Assembly: GCA_013154225.1 (NCBI GenBank)
Contig: JAADCW010000122.1
Coordinates: 1-21,824, forward strand
Direction: 5' to 3'
Length of the DNA stretch: 21,824 nt
From: Chloroflexota bacterium
GTDB lineage: Bacteria > Chloroflexota > Anaerolineae > Anaerolineales > DRMV01
The notes under the pieces are model-generated. The model had not been told where the DNA came from and did not search any database. It saw only the letters and a list, made by a program, of their open reading frames with translations. Position 1 is the first letter of the stretch, and each line of letters starts with the position of its first letter. Positions 15,856-21,824 of this stretch are shown piece after piece. A program made the translations under genes and the position numbers.

Positions 15856-17139
15856 CTACCAACCCTGAGACGATTGTTCGCCCGGGCGGGGATACAGCCG
15901 CGGGTGGCGGTGGCCACCTCGCAAGTGATGGTGGTCGCTGTCTTCGTACGTCACGTCTTTCATGATGACGCGGCGTTCTGGGCTGGCGGCAATCACCACG
16001 TCCGATTCAATCATGCGCGCGGGGTAAATCACCAAACCCGACCCCAAACGGCAGTTGTGCCCCACACAGCCGCCCAACACCGGGCGGTTGGCGTCGCGCA
16101 ACAGACCATTGCCATCGCGCGCTTTGATGGGGGCAGAAATCAAATTGAAATCGGTAAACGTGGTGCCTGCGCCAATGAACGTGTTGCGCCCAACCACGCA
16201 CATCTGCAAACACGTGTTTTGCGCCACCATGCTGTTATCCATCAACGTGGTCATAAACAGCGCGGCCCGAAAAGGCAAAAACGCGCCGTCGCCCACGACC
16301 GACAACAACAACTGGCACCCTTGGGAGATGTTGACGTTGTCGCCAATGATGCAGTTGTCAATTACAGCACCTGCGCCAATGGTGACGTTGTCGCCAATGA
16401 TGGTGGGGCCGTGGATGACCGCGGTGGGGTCAATAACCACGTTGCGCCCCACTTTGACCAAGGGGGAAGACGAGAGCACTTGTTTGCCCTCATACATGGC
16501 CGTGGCCAAAATCTTGAGTTTGAAGAAGGGATCTCGGTTGAGGCGGGCTTCAAAACGCGCGCCGCGGGCAAAAACCCCAAAAATCACATCGGCCACGAAA
16601 ATATGCACCCAGCTATCAATGGCAATTAGCGCCCGCAAAGGCACCTGGAACACCAAATCGCCCTGCTCCGTAGCCATGTAGGTCGGCACGTGGTAATAAC
16701 CAATCTCCCGGGCTTGCAGGTCAATGACCAACGGCTCGGGTTCCTCATCGGTGGCTGTGCCCTGGGGGTAATACCACAAGTCGGCCAGGTAAATATCGTC
16801 TTGTTGGGTGTAAGAGATGGAAAGCGGCAGGGCGTGTTCCCGAAAAGCGGGATCATGGGCTGAAAAGGCCGCGCGCACCGGTTTCTTACGCTTACGCGCG
16901 GCTTCCAAAAACGCCCGAATGTAATGTTCGTCAAAGAACAAATTATCGCGATAAACGATGGTCTCTTCCCGAATCGGCGGCAACTGCTGACCTGCGCGGA
17001 TCTCGATTTCGCGATCCACGTACGGCGTGAGCACGTCGCGCTGCGCCAGCCAGAGGGGCTTGTTCTGGATGCGCAGATCGCGCGCGGGCTCGTTGAACGG
17101 CAAGATATGACGGTCGTCGTGAAGGATGATTTTGAGCAT
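15856..17139 (-). CDS. Left-handed beta-helix protein, GlmU/sugar-nucleotidyltransferase-like
   Basis: This 427-residue protein has an N-terminal region (about 1-225) that resembles the NTP_transf_4-type sugar nucleotidyltransferases (LHDDRHILPFNEPARDLRI at the start), but I see no glycine-rich nucleotide loop (LxxGxGTR), so activity is unlikely. The C-terminal half (about 227-385) is a hexapeptide-repeat left-handed beta helix with words such as VVIDPTAVIHGPTIIGDNVTIG and VVGRNTFIGAGTTF, interrupted by a loop near 285-310. The tail after about 400 is rich in His and Arg (DHHHLRGGHRH), a possible metal or nucleic-acid contact. The helix fold is common in acyl- and acetyltransferases and usually trimeric. 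It starts 9 bases after the V4R-like gene with only a weak ribosome site. Whether it is an acyltransferase, scaffold or sugar-binding protein cannot be decided from sequence alone. Confidence 0.82.
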   Translation of the reverse strand: MLKIILHDDRHILPFNEPARDLRIQNKPLWLAQRDVLTPYVDREIEIRAGQQLPPIREETIVYRDNLFFDEHYIRAFLEAARKRKKPVRAAFSAHDPAFREHALPLSISYTQQDDIYLADLWYYPQGTATDEEPEPLVIDLQAREIGYYHVPTYMATEQGDLVFQVPLRALIAIDSWVHIFVADVIFGVFARGARFEARLNRDPFFKLKILATAMYEGKQVLSSSPLVKVGRNVVIDPTAVIHGPTIIGDNVTIGAGAVIDNCIIGDNVNISQGCQLLLSVVGDGAFLPFRAALFMTTLMDNSMVAQNTCLQMCVVGRNTFIGAGTTFTDFNLISAPIKARDGNGLLRDANRPVLGGCVGHNCRLGSGLVIYPARMIESDVVIAASPERRVIMKDVTYEDSDHHHLRGGHRHPRLYPRPGEQSSQGW

Positions 17140-17148
17140 AACGCCGTC

Positions 17149-17700
17149 TCAGTGCAATGGATGCCGAGGTAAGAAAAGCGCGTCTTTGTGGGTGTGAGGC
17201 GCGACGGCAAACCAACGCCCACCGCTAAGCCAATAGAGGGTTTCTTCCAACAGCCCCACCCAGGGGGAACACGCCGCAATCCCCTCAGGGGCTGTCACCT
17301 TGCCAAAGGGGCATGTAGCCAGCCACAGGAACCCCTCATCCCACGGCTTGGCCTGCACCGCGATTTGAAACTCGCGCGCAGCCCAATCTGCCAGCCGAGA
17401 AACGCCCACGGCCATGCGCCGCGGCCAGGGGAGCAAACGCACATCAGGCGTTTGCAATCCCTCATCCACCGCCAGCACAGGGAACATATGCCGGGCAAAC
17501 GCCCGCCCCAAACGCACACCAATGCCCAGACCACTGCGAAGGCCGTAGCGGGTGCACAATGCGGGCAAAACATCGCGCCAAGGCGCAGGGGGCGCCGCCA
17601 GGAAAGCCTGGGCTGTGTCTGCCCCCAAAATCTCCTGCACGGCGTCAGTCCAAGCAACGGTGGTCAGAGGAGGTGCTGAGGGTGTGGACAAGCCCATCAT
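17149..17700 (-). CDS. V4R-like (hydrocarbon-binding) domain protein
   Basis: This 183-residue protein follows the plan of V4R-type small-ligand proteins seen in Chloroflexota: an N-terminal region with RYGLRSGLGIGVRLGRAFARH (about 51-71), then VRLLPWPRRMAVG (about 87-99), then a region with FLWLATCPFG (124-133) and the block SPWVGLLEETLYWLSGGRWF (145-164), which matches the helix usually reading VGLLQEALYWVSGGK. Family members usually bind a hydrophobic or aromatic ligand and end in a cysteine-containing strand; here the C-terminus is shortened and histidine-rich (HTHKDALFLPRHPLH), and only Cys130 and Cys144 lie near the expected cysteine positions. The ATG at 17698-17700 overlaps the upstream hydrolase stop as ATGA; a second ATG follows immediately. 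I assign it by recollection of the pattern, so the name is tentative. Confidence 0.6.
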   Translation of the reverse strand: MMGLSTPSAPPLTTVAWTDAVQEILGADTAQAFLAAPPAPWRDVLPALCTRYGLRSGLGIGVRLGRAFARHMFPVLAVDEGLQTPDVRLLPWPRRMAVGVSRLADWAAREFQIAVQAKPWDEGFLWLATCPFGKVTAPEGIAACSPWVGLLEETLYWLSGGRWFAVAPHTHKDALFLPRHPLH

Positions 17701-18521
17701 GAAGCCGTCGTCCTCACCCGCAAAATATCGGGCTGGGTTTCTTCAGCCAAAAATTCCTGCAAACGGTGCACAAAGGCTTGCGGCTGATCAAGCATGATGA
17801 AGTGCCCTGCGGCTTCATAGCGTGCAATTTGGGCGTGGGGCACGCCCTGTTTGAGCACCAGCCACTGATTGGGGTTGACAATGACATCTTGGTCGCCATA
17901 CATCCCCAAGACGGGCACCTGAATTTGGGAAAGGAAGGGGCGCAAATCCGTGCGGCGCAAAGAAGCAATGCTGTAAAGGAACGACTCCAGGGTCGTTTGT
18001 GACAAATCCCGATTCATCATGTCGGGCCAGCGAGGATCTTTGGTGATCAAAGGTGCGCTGAGCCGAATGCCCAACTTGAACAGGGTCATTTGATGATAGA
18101 CCAAAAAGGCAATGGGCTTGTAGCCGGCCAGTTTCAAAGCAAAGGAAAGGGAAGACCCCACAATGGGCGACCCAATGACCGCGACCCGGCTGACCCGATG
18201 GGGAAATTGAATGGCCACGCTCAGCGCCACTGTGCCTCCCATGCTGTGCCCCACCAGCGGCGCCTGGGTAATGCCCAGCTGTTCCATGAATTGGTCAACC
18301 AGGCTGACAAAATCCGCGACGTCATACGAGTCGCGCTTTTTGCCTGATTCCCCAAACCCCCAGAAATCCAGGGCATAAGCGCGATAATAGCGCCCTAAAT
18401 AGGCCATTGTCTCCTGCCATACCCCCCACGAACCCAACCAACCATGCAGCAGGATGACAGGCTGACCACGGCCAAAAACTTCGTAATGGACAATGCCTTG
18501 ATCTGTTGTAATTGACGACAC
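17697..18521 (-). CDS. Alpha/beta hydrolase (intact catalytic motifs)
   Basis: This 274-residue alpha/beta-fold hydrolase should cleave an ester or similar bond. Seen are the oxyanion-loop HGWLGSW (26-32), the nucleophile elbow GHSMG (91-95, Ser93), candidate acid Asp212 in GDQDVIV and His240 in AAGHFIML. The segment from about 120 to 190 forms a helical cap with hydrophobic character, which often means a lipid-like or hydrophobic substrate. It aligns without gaps over the first 95 residues with the serine-less paralogue at 5548-6336. The start is GTG at 18519-18521, supported by GAGG 6 bases upstream; no better ATG gives the conserved N-terminus. It follows the GTPase gene by 27 bases and overlaps the V4R-like gene by 4. 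The specific substrate is unknown. Confidence 0.9.
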   Translation of the reverse strand: MSSITTDQGIVHYEVFGRGQPVILLHGWLGSWGVWQETMAYLGRYYRAYALDFWGFGESGKKRDSYDVADFVSLVDQFMEQLGITQAPLVGHSMGGTVALSVAIQFPHRVSRVAVIGSPIVGSSLSFALKLAGYKPIAFLVYHQMTLFKLGIRLSAPLITKDPRWPDMMNRDLSQTTLESFLYSIASLRRTDLRPFLSQIQVPVLGMYGDQDVIVNPNQWLVLKQGVPHAQIARYEAAGHFIMLDQPQAFVHRLQEFLAEETQPDILRVRTTAS

Positions 18522-18527
18522 TACCAG

Positions 18528-18531
18528 CCTC
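18528..18531 (-). promoter_or_regulatory. Ribosome binding site fixing a GTG start
   Basis: GAGG on the minus strand lies 6 bases before GTG 18521, supporting this non-ATG start for the alpha/beta hydrolase. Confidence 0.65.
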
Positions 18532-18548
18532 GCGGAAGCGCGATGCGT

Positions 18549-19082
18549 TTACTGCGCTTCAATTTCTTCCAGAATGCGGTACAAGAGTTCCAGCAAGACG
18601 TTCTTGACCGATTCCTTGTCGGTTGCCACACAAGGGAGCAGCGGCACTTCAGGGGGGAGACGCAGGGCTATCCGCATGTCGTCCAGATCCCAGGCTTCGG
18701 GCAAGTCCTGCTTGTTGGCTGCAACGACGTAAGGTGTAGGGGCATAGGCGCGAAAAGTTTCCAAAATGCTACGCGCTTCACGGAAGGTCTCAGGACGAGT
18801 GCTATCCACCAAAACGATGAAGCCCAACATCCCCTCCGAGAGGATTTCCCACATGAAGTCGAAGCGTCGCTGGCCCGGCGTCCCGAAAAGGTACAGCACC
18901 AGGTCTTCGTCCACAGTGATGCGTCCAAAATCCATGGCCACCGTGGTCGTATCTTTGACCTTCTCGGCCTCGCTGGTGATTTTGCGCTCCGTGGCAACGA
19001 CGTCGATTTCGCTCACCGTTTGGATAAAGGCGGTCTTTCCCGCATTGAACGGACCCGTGACCACGATTTTTACAGTTTGCAT
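18549..19082 (-). CDS. MglA-like small GTPase
   Basis: This 177-residue protein is a Ras-superfamily GTPase of the prokaryotic MglA-like group. P-loop GPFNAGKT (10-17), a Thr-rich switch I (DTTTVAMDFG, 44-53), switch II FGTPGQRRFDFMW (67-78) in which the usual DxxG aspartate is replaced as in MglA, and the guanine specificity motif NKQD (123-126) are all visible. Such proteins switch between GTP and GDP states and, in gliding bacteria, mark a cell pole. The start is ATG 19082, because GAGGA stands 8 bases upstream and the protein then begins at the first beta strand; an in-frame TTG at 19097 is the alternative. It lies 57 bases after the DUF4388/PATAN gene. No Roadblock-type partner is encoded in the window. 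Confidence 0.93.
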   Translation of the reverse strand: MQTVKIVVTGPFNAGKTAFIQTVSEIDVVATERKITSEAEKVKDTTTVAMDFGRITVDEDLVLYLFGTPGQRRFDFMWEILSEGMLGFIVLVDSTRPETFREARSILETFRAYAPTPYVVAANKQDLPEAWDLDDMRIALRLPPEVPLLPCVATDKESVKNVLLELLYRILEEIEAQ

Positions 19083-19090
19083 AGCATTAT

Positions 19091-19095
19091 TCCTC
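19091..19095 (-). promoter_or_regulatory. Ribosome binding site of the GTPase gene
   Basis: GAGGA on the minus strand stands 8 bases before ATG 19082 and decides that start against the TTG at 19097, which it partly overlaps. Confidence 0.7.
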
Positions 19096-19139
19096 AAAGC
19101 AAGGATGGTGAAGTTGGCCTGCGTGCCATTGAGAGGATA

Positions 19140-19961
19140 TCAGAGGCCGCGAATACGTGATATCAAACGGTTGACCAGCGAGCGTTGCTCTTCCTTGGTT
19201 TTGCCTTCCAAAGCGGTATGGATCTGCCGCTTCGGAGCCACCGCGCGCTCAGGGCGCACCAGTTCGACCAACCCGGCCTGCAGAAGGCCGTACACGATGC
19301 GCCGAATTTCCAGGTCATTCATCTTCGTTGCCCGCGCAATTTGGCGGATGGTGTTTTTGGGGTTGATGTAGGAAACCACCCGCCACTCTTCAACGCTCAG
19401 GTTAAGGTTGCGCAAATTGGTACCCGGCCGATCCACAAATTTGAGCGCCATATCCAGGTCGGGGATTTCGTCCTGAAGTTGCTCCCATTCGCGCAGATGC
19501 CGGGCGCCTTCGATGATGAGGTTTTCCAGGTCAATACGTGTGAGAATCTTGCCGGCCGGGGGCGGAGCCTTTGCATCAAACTCAAAATAGCCCTCAGCCC
19601 AGGCAAACAGCCGCTTGACGACGTCCACGTAGAACGCCTGGAGGCTGTGCAAAATATCCTCTTGGGAGAGATAACCGCCATTGACCAGCAAAAGCCCCAG
19701 GGCCTTGTCGGTCATCTGCCCCGCGCGCTCGCGCAGGATGCGGTACTGCCCTGAGGTCAGGCGTTTATCTCGGTAGAGGATGGTCGCCAAGTCATTGGCT
19801 TCGTGGCTCAACCCTGCGTAGGCTAATTTTCCTTCCCGGAAGTAAATCGAGGCTTGCGCTTCCGGGCCGCGCACGCGCAACATGCCCGTTTTTCGGGCCA
19901 GGTTGATAAGGTTGAGCAGTTGTGTCACAGAGAAGTCGCGCAGATTTCCCTTCAGCGCCAT
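19140..19961 (-). CDS. DUF4388 / PATAN domain protein
   Basis: This 273-residue protein starts with a PATAN-type (DUF4388) domain: GNLRDFSVTQLLNLINLARKTG (5-26), GMLRV, then SIYFREGKLAYAGL (38-51), all typical of the family. A helical middle part (about 60-155) includes LLVNGGYLSQEDILHSLQ and FAWAEGYFEFD, again family-like. The C-terminal part (about 185-245) looks like a winged-helix fold with IRQIARATKMNDLEIRRIVYGLLQAGLV. PATAN domains are known from PatA-type response regulators and from proteins linked to surface motility, where they work through protein contacts. It is the first gene after the promoter at 20040-20068, with GGGAG 7 bases before the ATG. Next to the GTPase it could act as its partner or effector, which is inference. 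Confidence 0.9.
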   Translation of the reverse strand: MALKGNLRDFSVTQLLNLINLARKTGMLRVRGPEAQASIYFREGKLAYAGLSHEANDLATILYRDKRLTSGQYRILRERAGQMTDKALGLLLVNGGYLSQEDILHSLQAFYVDVVKRLFAWAEGYFEFDAKAPPPAGKILTRIDLENLIIEGARHLREWEQLQDEIPDLDMALKFVDRPGTNLRNLNLSVEEWRVVSYINPKNTIRQIARATKMNDLEIRRIVYGLLQAGLVELVRPERAVAPKRQIHTALEGKTKEEQRSLVNRLISRIRGL

Positions 19962-20039
19962 AACGGCTCCCTAAGTCCAAAGGTCTGTGCCCGCAGGGCC
20001 CCCCACACCAACTACGCGCGGCCACGACAAGATGGCAAA

Positions 20040-20068
20040 ATTATACTTGCAACCTTAATCGGCGTCAA
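20040..20068 (-). promoter_or_regulatory. Near-consensus sigma70-like promoter of the long operon
   Basis: On the minus strand TTGACG (20063-20068) and TATAAT (20040-20045) are separated by exactly 17 bases. Transcription would start near 20033, leaving a leader of about 72 bases before ATG 19961. It lies downstream of the terminator of the oxidoreductase gene, so the eleven genes that follow are likely transcribed from here. I did not find another promoter this strong in the short gaps down to 4601. Confidence 0.82.
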
Positions 20069-20080
20069 ACGCGGTCAAAC
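20061..20080 (-). repeat. Tandem 10-base repeat over the -35 region
   Basis: Two adjacent 10-base units, GTTTGACCGC and GTTTGACGCC on the minus strand, match at 8 of 10 positions. The downstream unit contains the -35 element. The one-helical-turn spacing would suit an operator with two half-sites, but chance is possible. Confidence 0.5.
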
Positions 20081-20105
20081 TTTTGGCCAAGCCAGCATCC
20101 AAGGG

Positions 20106-20139
20106 AAAAAGGGCGACGCCTGGTGTGCAGACGCCGCCC
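20106..20139 (-). terminator. Intrinsic terminator of the oxidoreductase gene
   Basis: On the minus strand a 12-bp stem (20128-20139 with 20111-20122, two G-U pairs) encloses a 5-base loop and is followed by five T (20106-20110). It starts 15 bases past the oxidoreductase stop. Confidence 0.9.
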
Positions 20140-20154
20140 CAAGGATGTCCGCTT

Positions 20155-21824
20155 TTAGTCGTTGTAGCGCGCCCGGGCCTTTTCGACCACGGCCACGACT
20201 TCGGGCAGGTCAATACCCAGTTCCTTCAGTTTTTCCACGGTAGGAATGCCGTGTTTATCCCACCCACGGCGGGCATAGACCGCATCCATGAGCATTTCGT
20301 ACTGCTCATAGCGGTATTTGCGCAGCGCCGCTACCTTTTCTTCGGTGGTCATGTTGTCCACGTCGTGCCCGAGTTCCCGCAGTTGTGCATCATAGCGGTC
20401 CTGCCGCGATTCGTACTCTTCCACAGTCACCGGCCCCATCGCGCGGTAGGGCACATAGTCGTGTTCCCGGGTGCCGTAGCCCAACCGCACGGCAAACACG
20501 CGCTGGAAGTTGTAAACCTTTTCGGATTCAAAAATCAGGTCGTCCACGGTGACCTTCTTGCCCAAAATGCCCTCATAGAGCCAGGTGTAATTTTCCAGGT
20601 GTTCGGGCACTTTGTGGGGCTCGTCGGTCTTTTCGTTGCCCTCGGGGATGATGTCGTTCCAGGGCAGTTTGCACAGGCCATGCAGGCTGAACCACGTTCG
20701 CCACATGGGGAACCAGTGCAGGGCCTCGGCCTTGTCTTCAAACGTGGGCAGTTGCTTGTTGACCTGATCCATGAAGATCAACCAAGCCTCGTCGTGCTGG
20801 CCGCCCTTCAAGGTCATGCCGTAGCCACCCTGCTGGGCAATGGATTCCTTGGTGACGTATTCGGAAATTTCCATGCCCTTGTTGTGCATGGCAATATCTT
20901 GGAGGAACTGGCGATCGGCGCCGTATTTGTCGGCAAAGTAGTCCACCAGATAGCGGGTGCCCTTGCCCACCAGCACGCCAAAGCCTTCGCCGCGGGCCAT
21001 CTGATGCAAGATCTCCAACACGGCTTCGCTGTTGCCCCAGGTCAGGTCCAGGCCGCCGGTGCGTTCCGCGTTGAGAATGCCGTTTTCCCAACATTCCATA
21101 CAGAACGCAATGGTGTTGGCAAAGGAAATCGTGTCAATGCCGTAGGTATCGCAGTAGAAGTTGATTTCCAACACCGCGAGGGGGTCGAACGTGCCGATGT
21201 TGGAACCAAAGCCGGCCGCGTTTTCGTATTCCGGCCCATCCACCAACACGGCCTTGCCCTTGAAGGGGCCAGTCTTCAGGTGGAAGTGGTCCACCCCGTG
21301 GGAGCAGGAAAGCTGGCACCCAGCCCAACATCCGTCGGGCATCCCCTGCGTAAAGAGGTTCTTCCACACAGTGGAATTGATTTTGGGCGTGTCGGGGTGC
21401 GAGCCAAACTTGTAGTTGTGCACCGGCAGAAGGTCGAAGTGGTCCATGATTTCGACCAGGTAGGGCGTACCGATTTTGCGCATCTGGTTTTGCTTGTCAT
21501 CAAAGGCCAGGATCTCCGCGTTGATGCGCTTACCAGCCTTTTTGACCAGCGACATATCTGCCGGGTTGTTGGAATCGCCCTTGAGGTGGCTAAACCGCAC
21601 CACAATGCCTTTGATTTTCTTGTCGCGGAACACGGTAGCCGAACCGCCGCGAGCGGCCTGCTTGACCCGCATTTCCTTGCGGCGGACGTCGTACCAACTG
21701 AAGTTCAGCGCGCCATACCAACTGTGTTCCGCGCCGGGGCCTGCTGTCACGGTTGAGATGGCCAGTTTCCCTTTGCGCCCCTCGGGTTTGTACATTTCGG
21801 CCAACTGTTCTTTGAGTTCGTACG
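20155..21824 (-). CDS. Aldehyde ferredoxin oxidoreductase family protein (5' end outside window)
   Basis: The visible 555 residues are most of a tungsten-pterin oxidoreductase of the AOR family, which typically oxidises aldehydes to acids with ferredoxin as electron acceptor. The frame stays open to the window edge, so the start is missing. The N-terminal AOR domain is seen in GPGAEHSWYG...ARGGSATVFRDKKIKGIVV. Cluster-ligand cysteines lie in GCWAGCQLSC (fragment residues 165, 169, 173) and a fourth in HGLCKLPW (384). The cofactor-binding region FDPLAVLEINFYCDTYGIDTIS is clear. The first cysteines are spaced C-x3-C-x3-C, whereas the well-studied Pyrococcus AOR has C-x2-C-x3-C, so this is a divergent subfamily and its substrate should not be assumed. 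Cellular location is cytoplasmic. It is separated from the downstream operon by a terminator and a promoter. Confidence 0.92.
   Translation of the reverse strand, partial: YELKEQLAEMYKPEGRKGKLAISTVTAGPGAEHSWYGALNFSWYDVRRKEMRVKQAARGGSATVFRDKKIKGIVVRFSHLKGDSNNPADMSLVKKAGKRINAEILAFDDKQNQMRKIGTPYLVEIMDHFDLLPVHNYKFGSHPDTPKINSTVWKNLFTQGMPDGCWAGCQLSCSHGVDHFHLKTGPFKGKAVLVDGPEYENAAGFGSNIGTFDPLAVLEINFYCDTYGIDTISFANTIAFCMECWENGILNAERTGGLDLTWGNSEAVLEILHQMARGEGFGVLVGKGTRYLVDYFADKYGADRQFLQDIAMHNKGMEISEYVTKESIAQQGGYGMTLKGGQHDEAWLIFMDQVNKQLPTFEDKAEALHWFPMWRTWFSLHGLCKLPWNDIIPEGNEKTDEPHKVPEHLENYTWLYEGILGKKVTVDDLIFESEKVYNFQRVFAVRLGYGTREHDYVPYRAMGPVTVEEYESRQDRYDAQLRELGHDVDNMTTEEKVAALRKYRYEQYEMLMDAVYARRGWDKHGIPTVEKLKELGIDLPEVVAVVEKARARYND

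Noticed and set aside
20083..21756. Plus-strand open frame of 557 codons opposite the AOR gene
   Set aside because: The minus strand encodes a clear AOR protein with cluster cysteines. The antisense frame shows no known motif and is a codon-bias shadow.
1..21824. CRISPR array, tRNA/rRNA genes, insertion sequences, prophage or defence genes
   Set aside because: No regularly spaced repeats, tRNA-like cloverleaf, transposase or phage motif was noticed on either strand.

Overview
The window looks like a chromosomal segment of a Chloroflexota bacterium, most likely class Anaerolineae. This rests on protein content, not on a marker gene: a very large multi-GAF histidine kinase, an MglA-like GTPase beside a DUF4388/PATAN protein, a V4R-like protein, lipoproteins with Thr-Pro-rich linkers (one carrying an Ig-like domain of the next-to-BRCA1 type), and an anaerobe-type aldehyde ferredoxin oxidoreductase. 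Coding density is high and base composition is moderately GC-rich and even. I see no tRNA, rRNA, CRISPR array, insertion sequence or phage gene.

Layout. (1) 33-3126, plus strand: a four-gene cassette with overlapping ends, made of a multi-span membrane protein, a small winged-helix regulator, an ABC ATPase and a NatB/ABC-2 type permease. It ends in a strong bidirectional terminator (3147-3176). (2) 3198-4373, minus strand: a single lipoprotein gene with its own sigma70-like promoter (4446-4474). (3) 4601-19961, minus strand: about 15.4 kb of eleven tightly packed genes that look like one transcription unit starting at a near-consensus promoter (20040-20068). In transcription order they are: DUF4388/PATAN protein, MglA-like GTPase, alpha/beta hydrolase, V4R-like protein, left-handed beta-helix protein, acyl-ACP-reductase-like dehydrogenase, response regulator with a degenerate GGDEF domain, 2339-residue multi-GAF histidine kinase, stand-alone receiver, a second alpha/beta hydrolase without the nucleophilic serine, and an esterase lipoprotein. 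(4) 20155-21824, minus strand: most of an aldehyde ferredoxin oxidoreductase gene, cut by the window edge and closed by an intrinsic terminator (20106-20139).

The point of most interest is region 3. It joins a polarity/surface-motility type module (GTPase plus PATAN), a two-component phosphorelay (giant kinase, receiver, receiver-pseudo-GGDEF) and apparent acyl-chain chemistry or binding (acyl-ACP-reductase homologue, V4R-like pocket, hydrolases). Gene order and spacing are read from the sequence and the families come from recognisable motifs. The idea that these parts form one lipid- or aldehyde-linked signalling system is inference.
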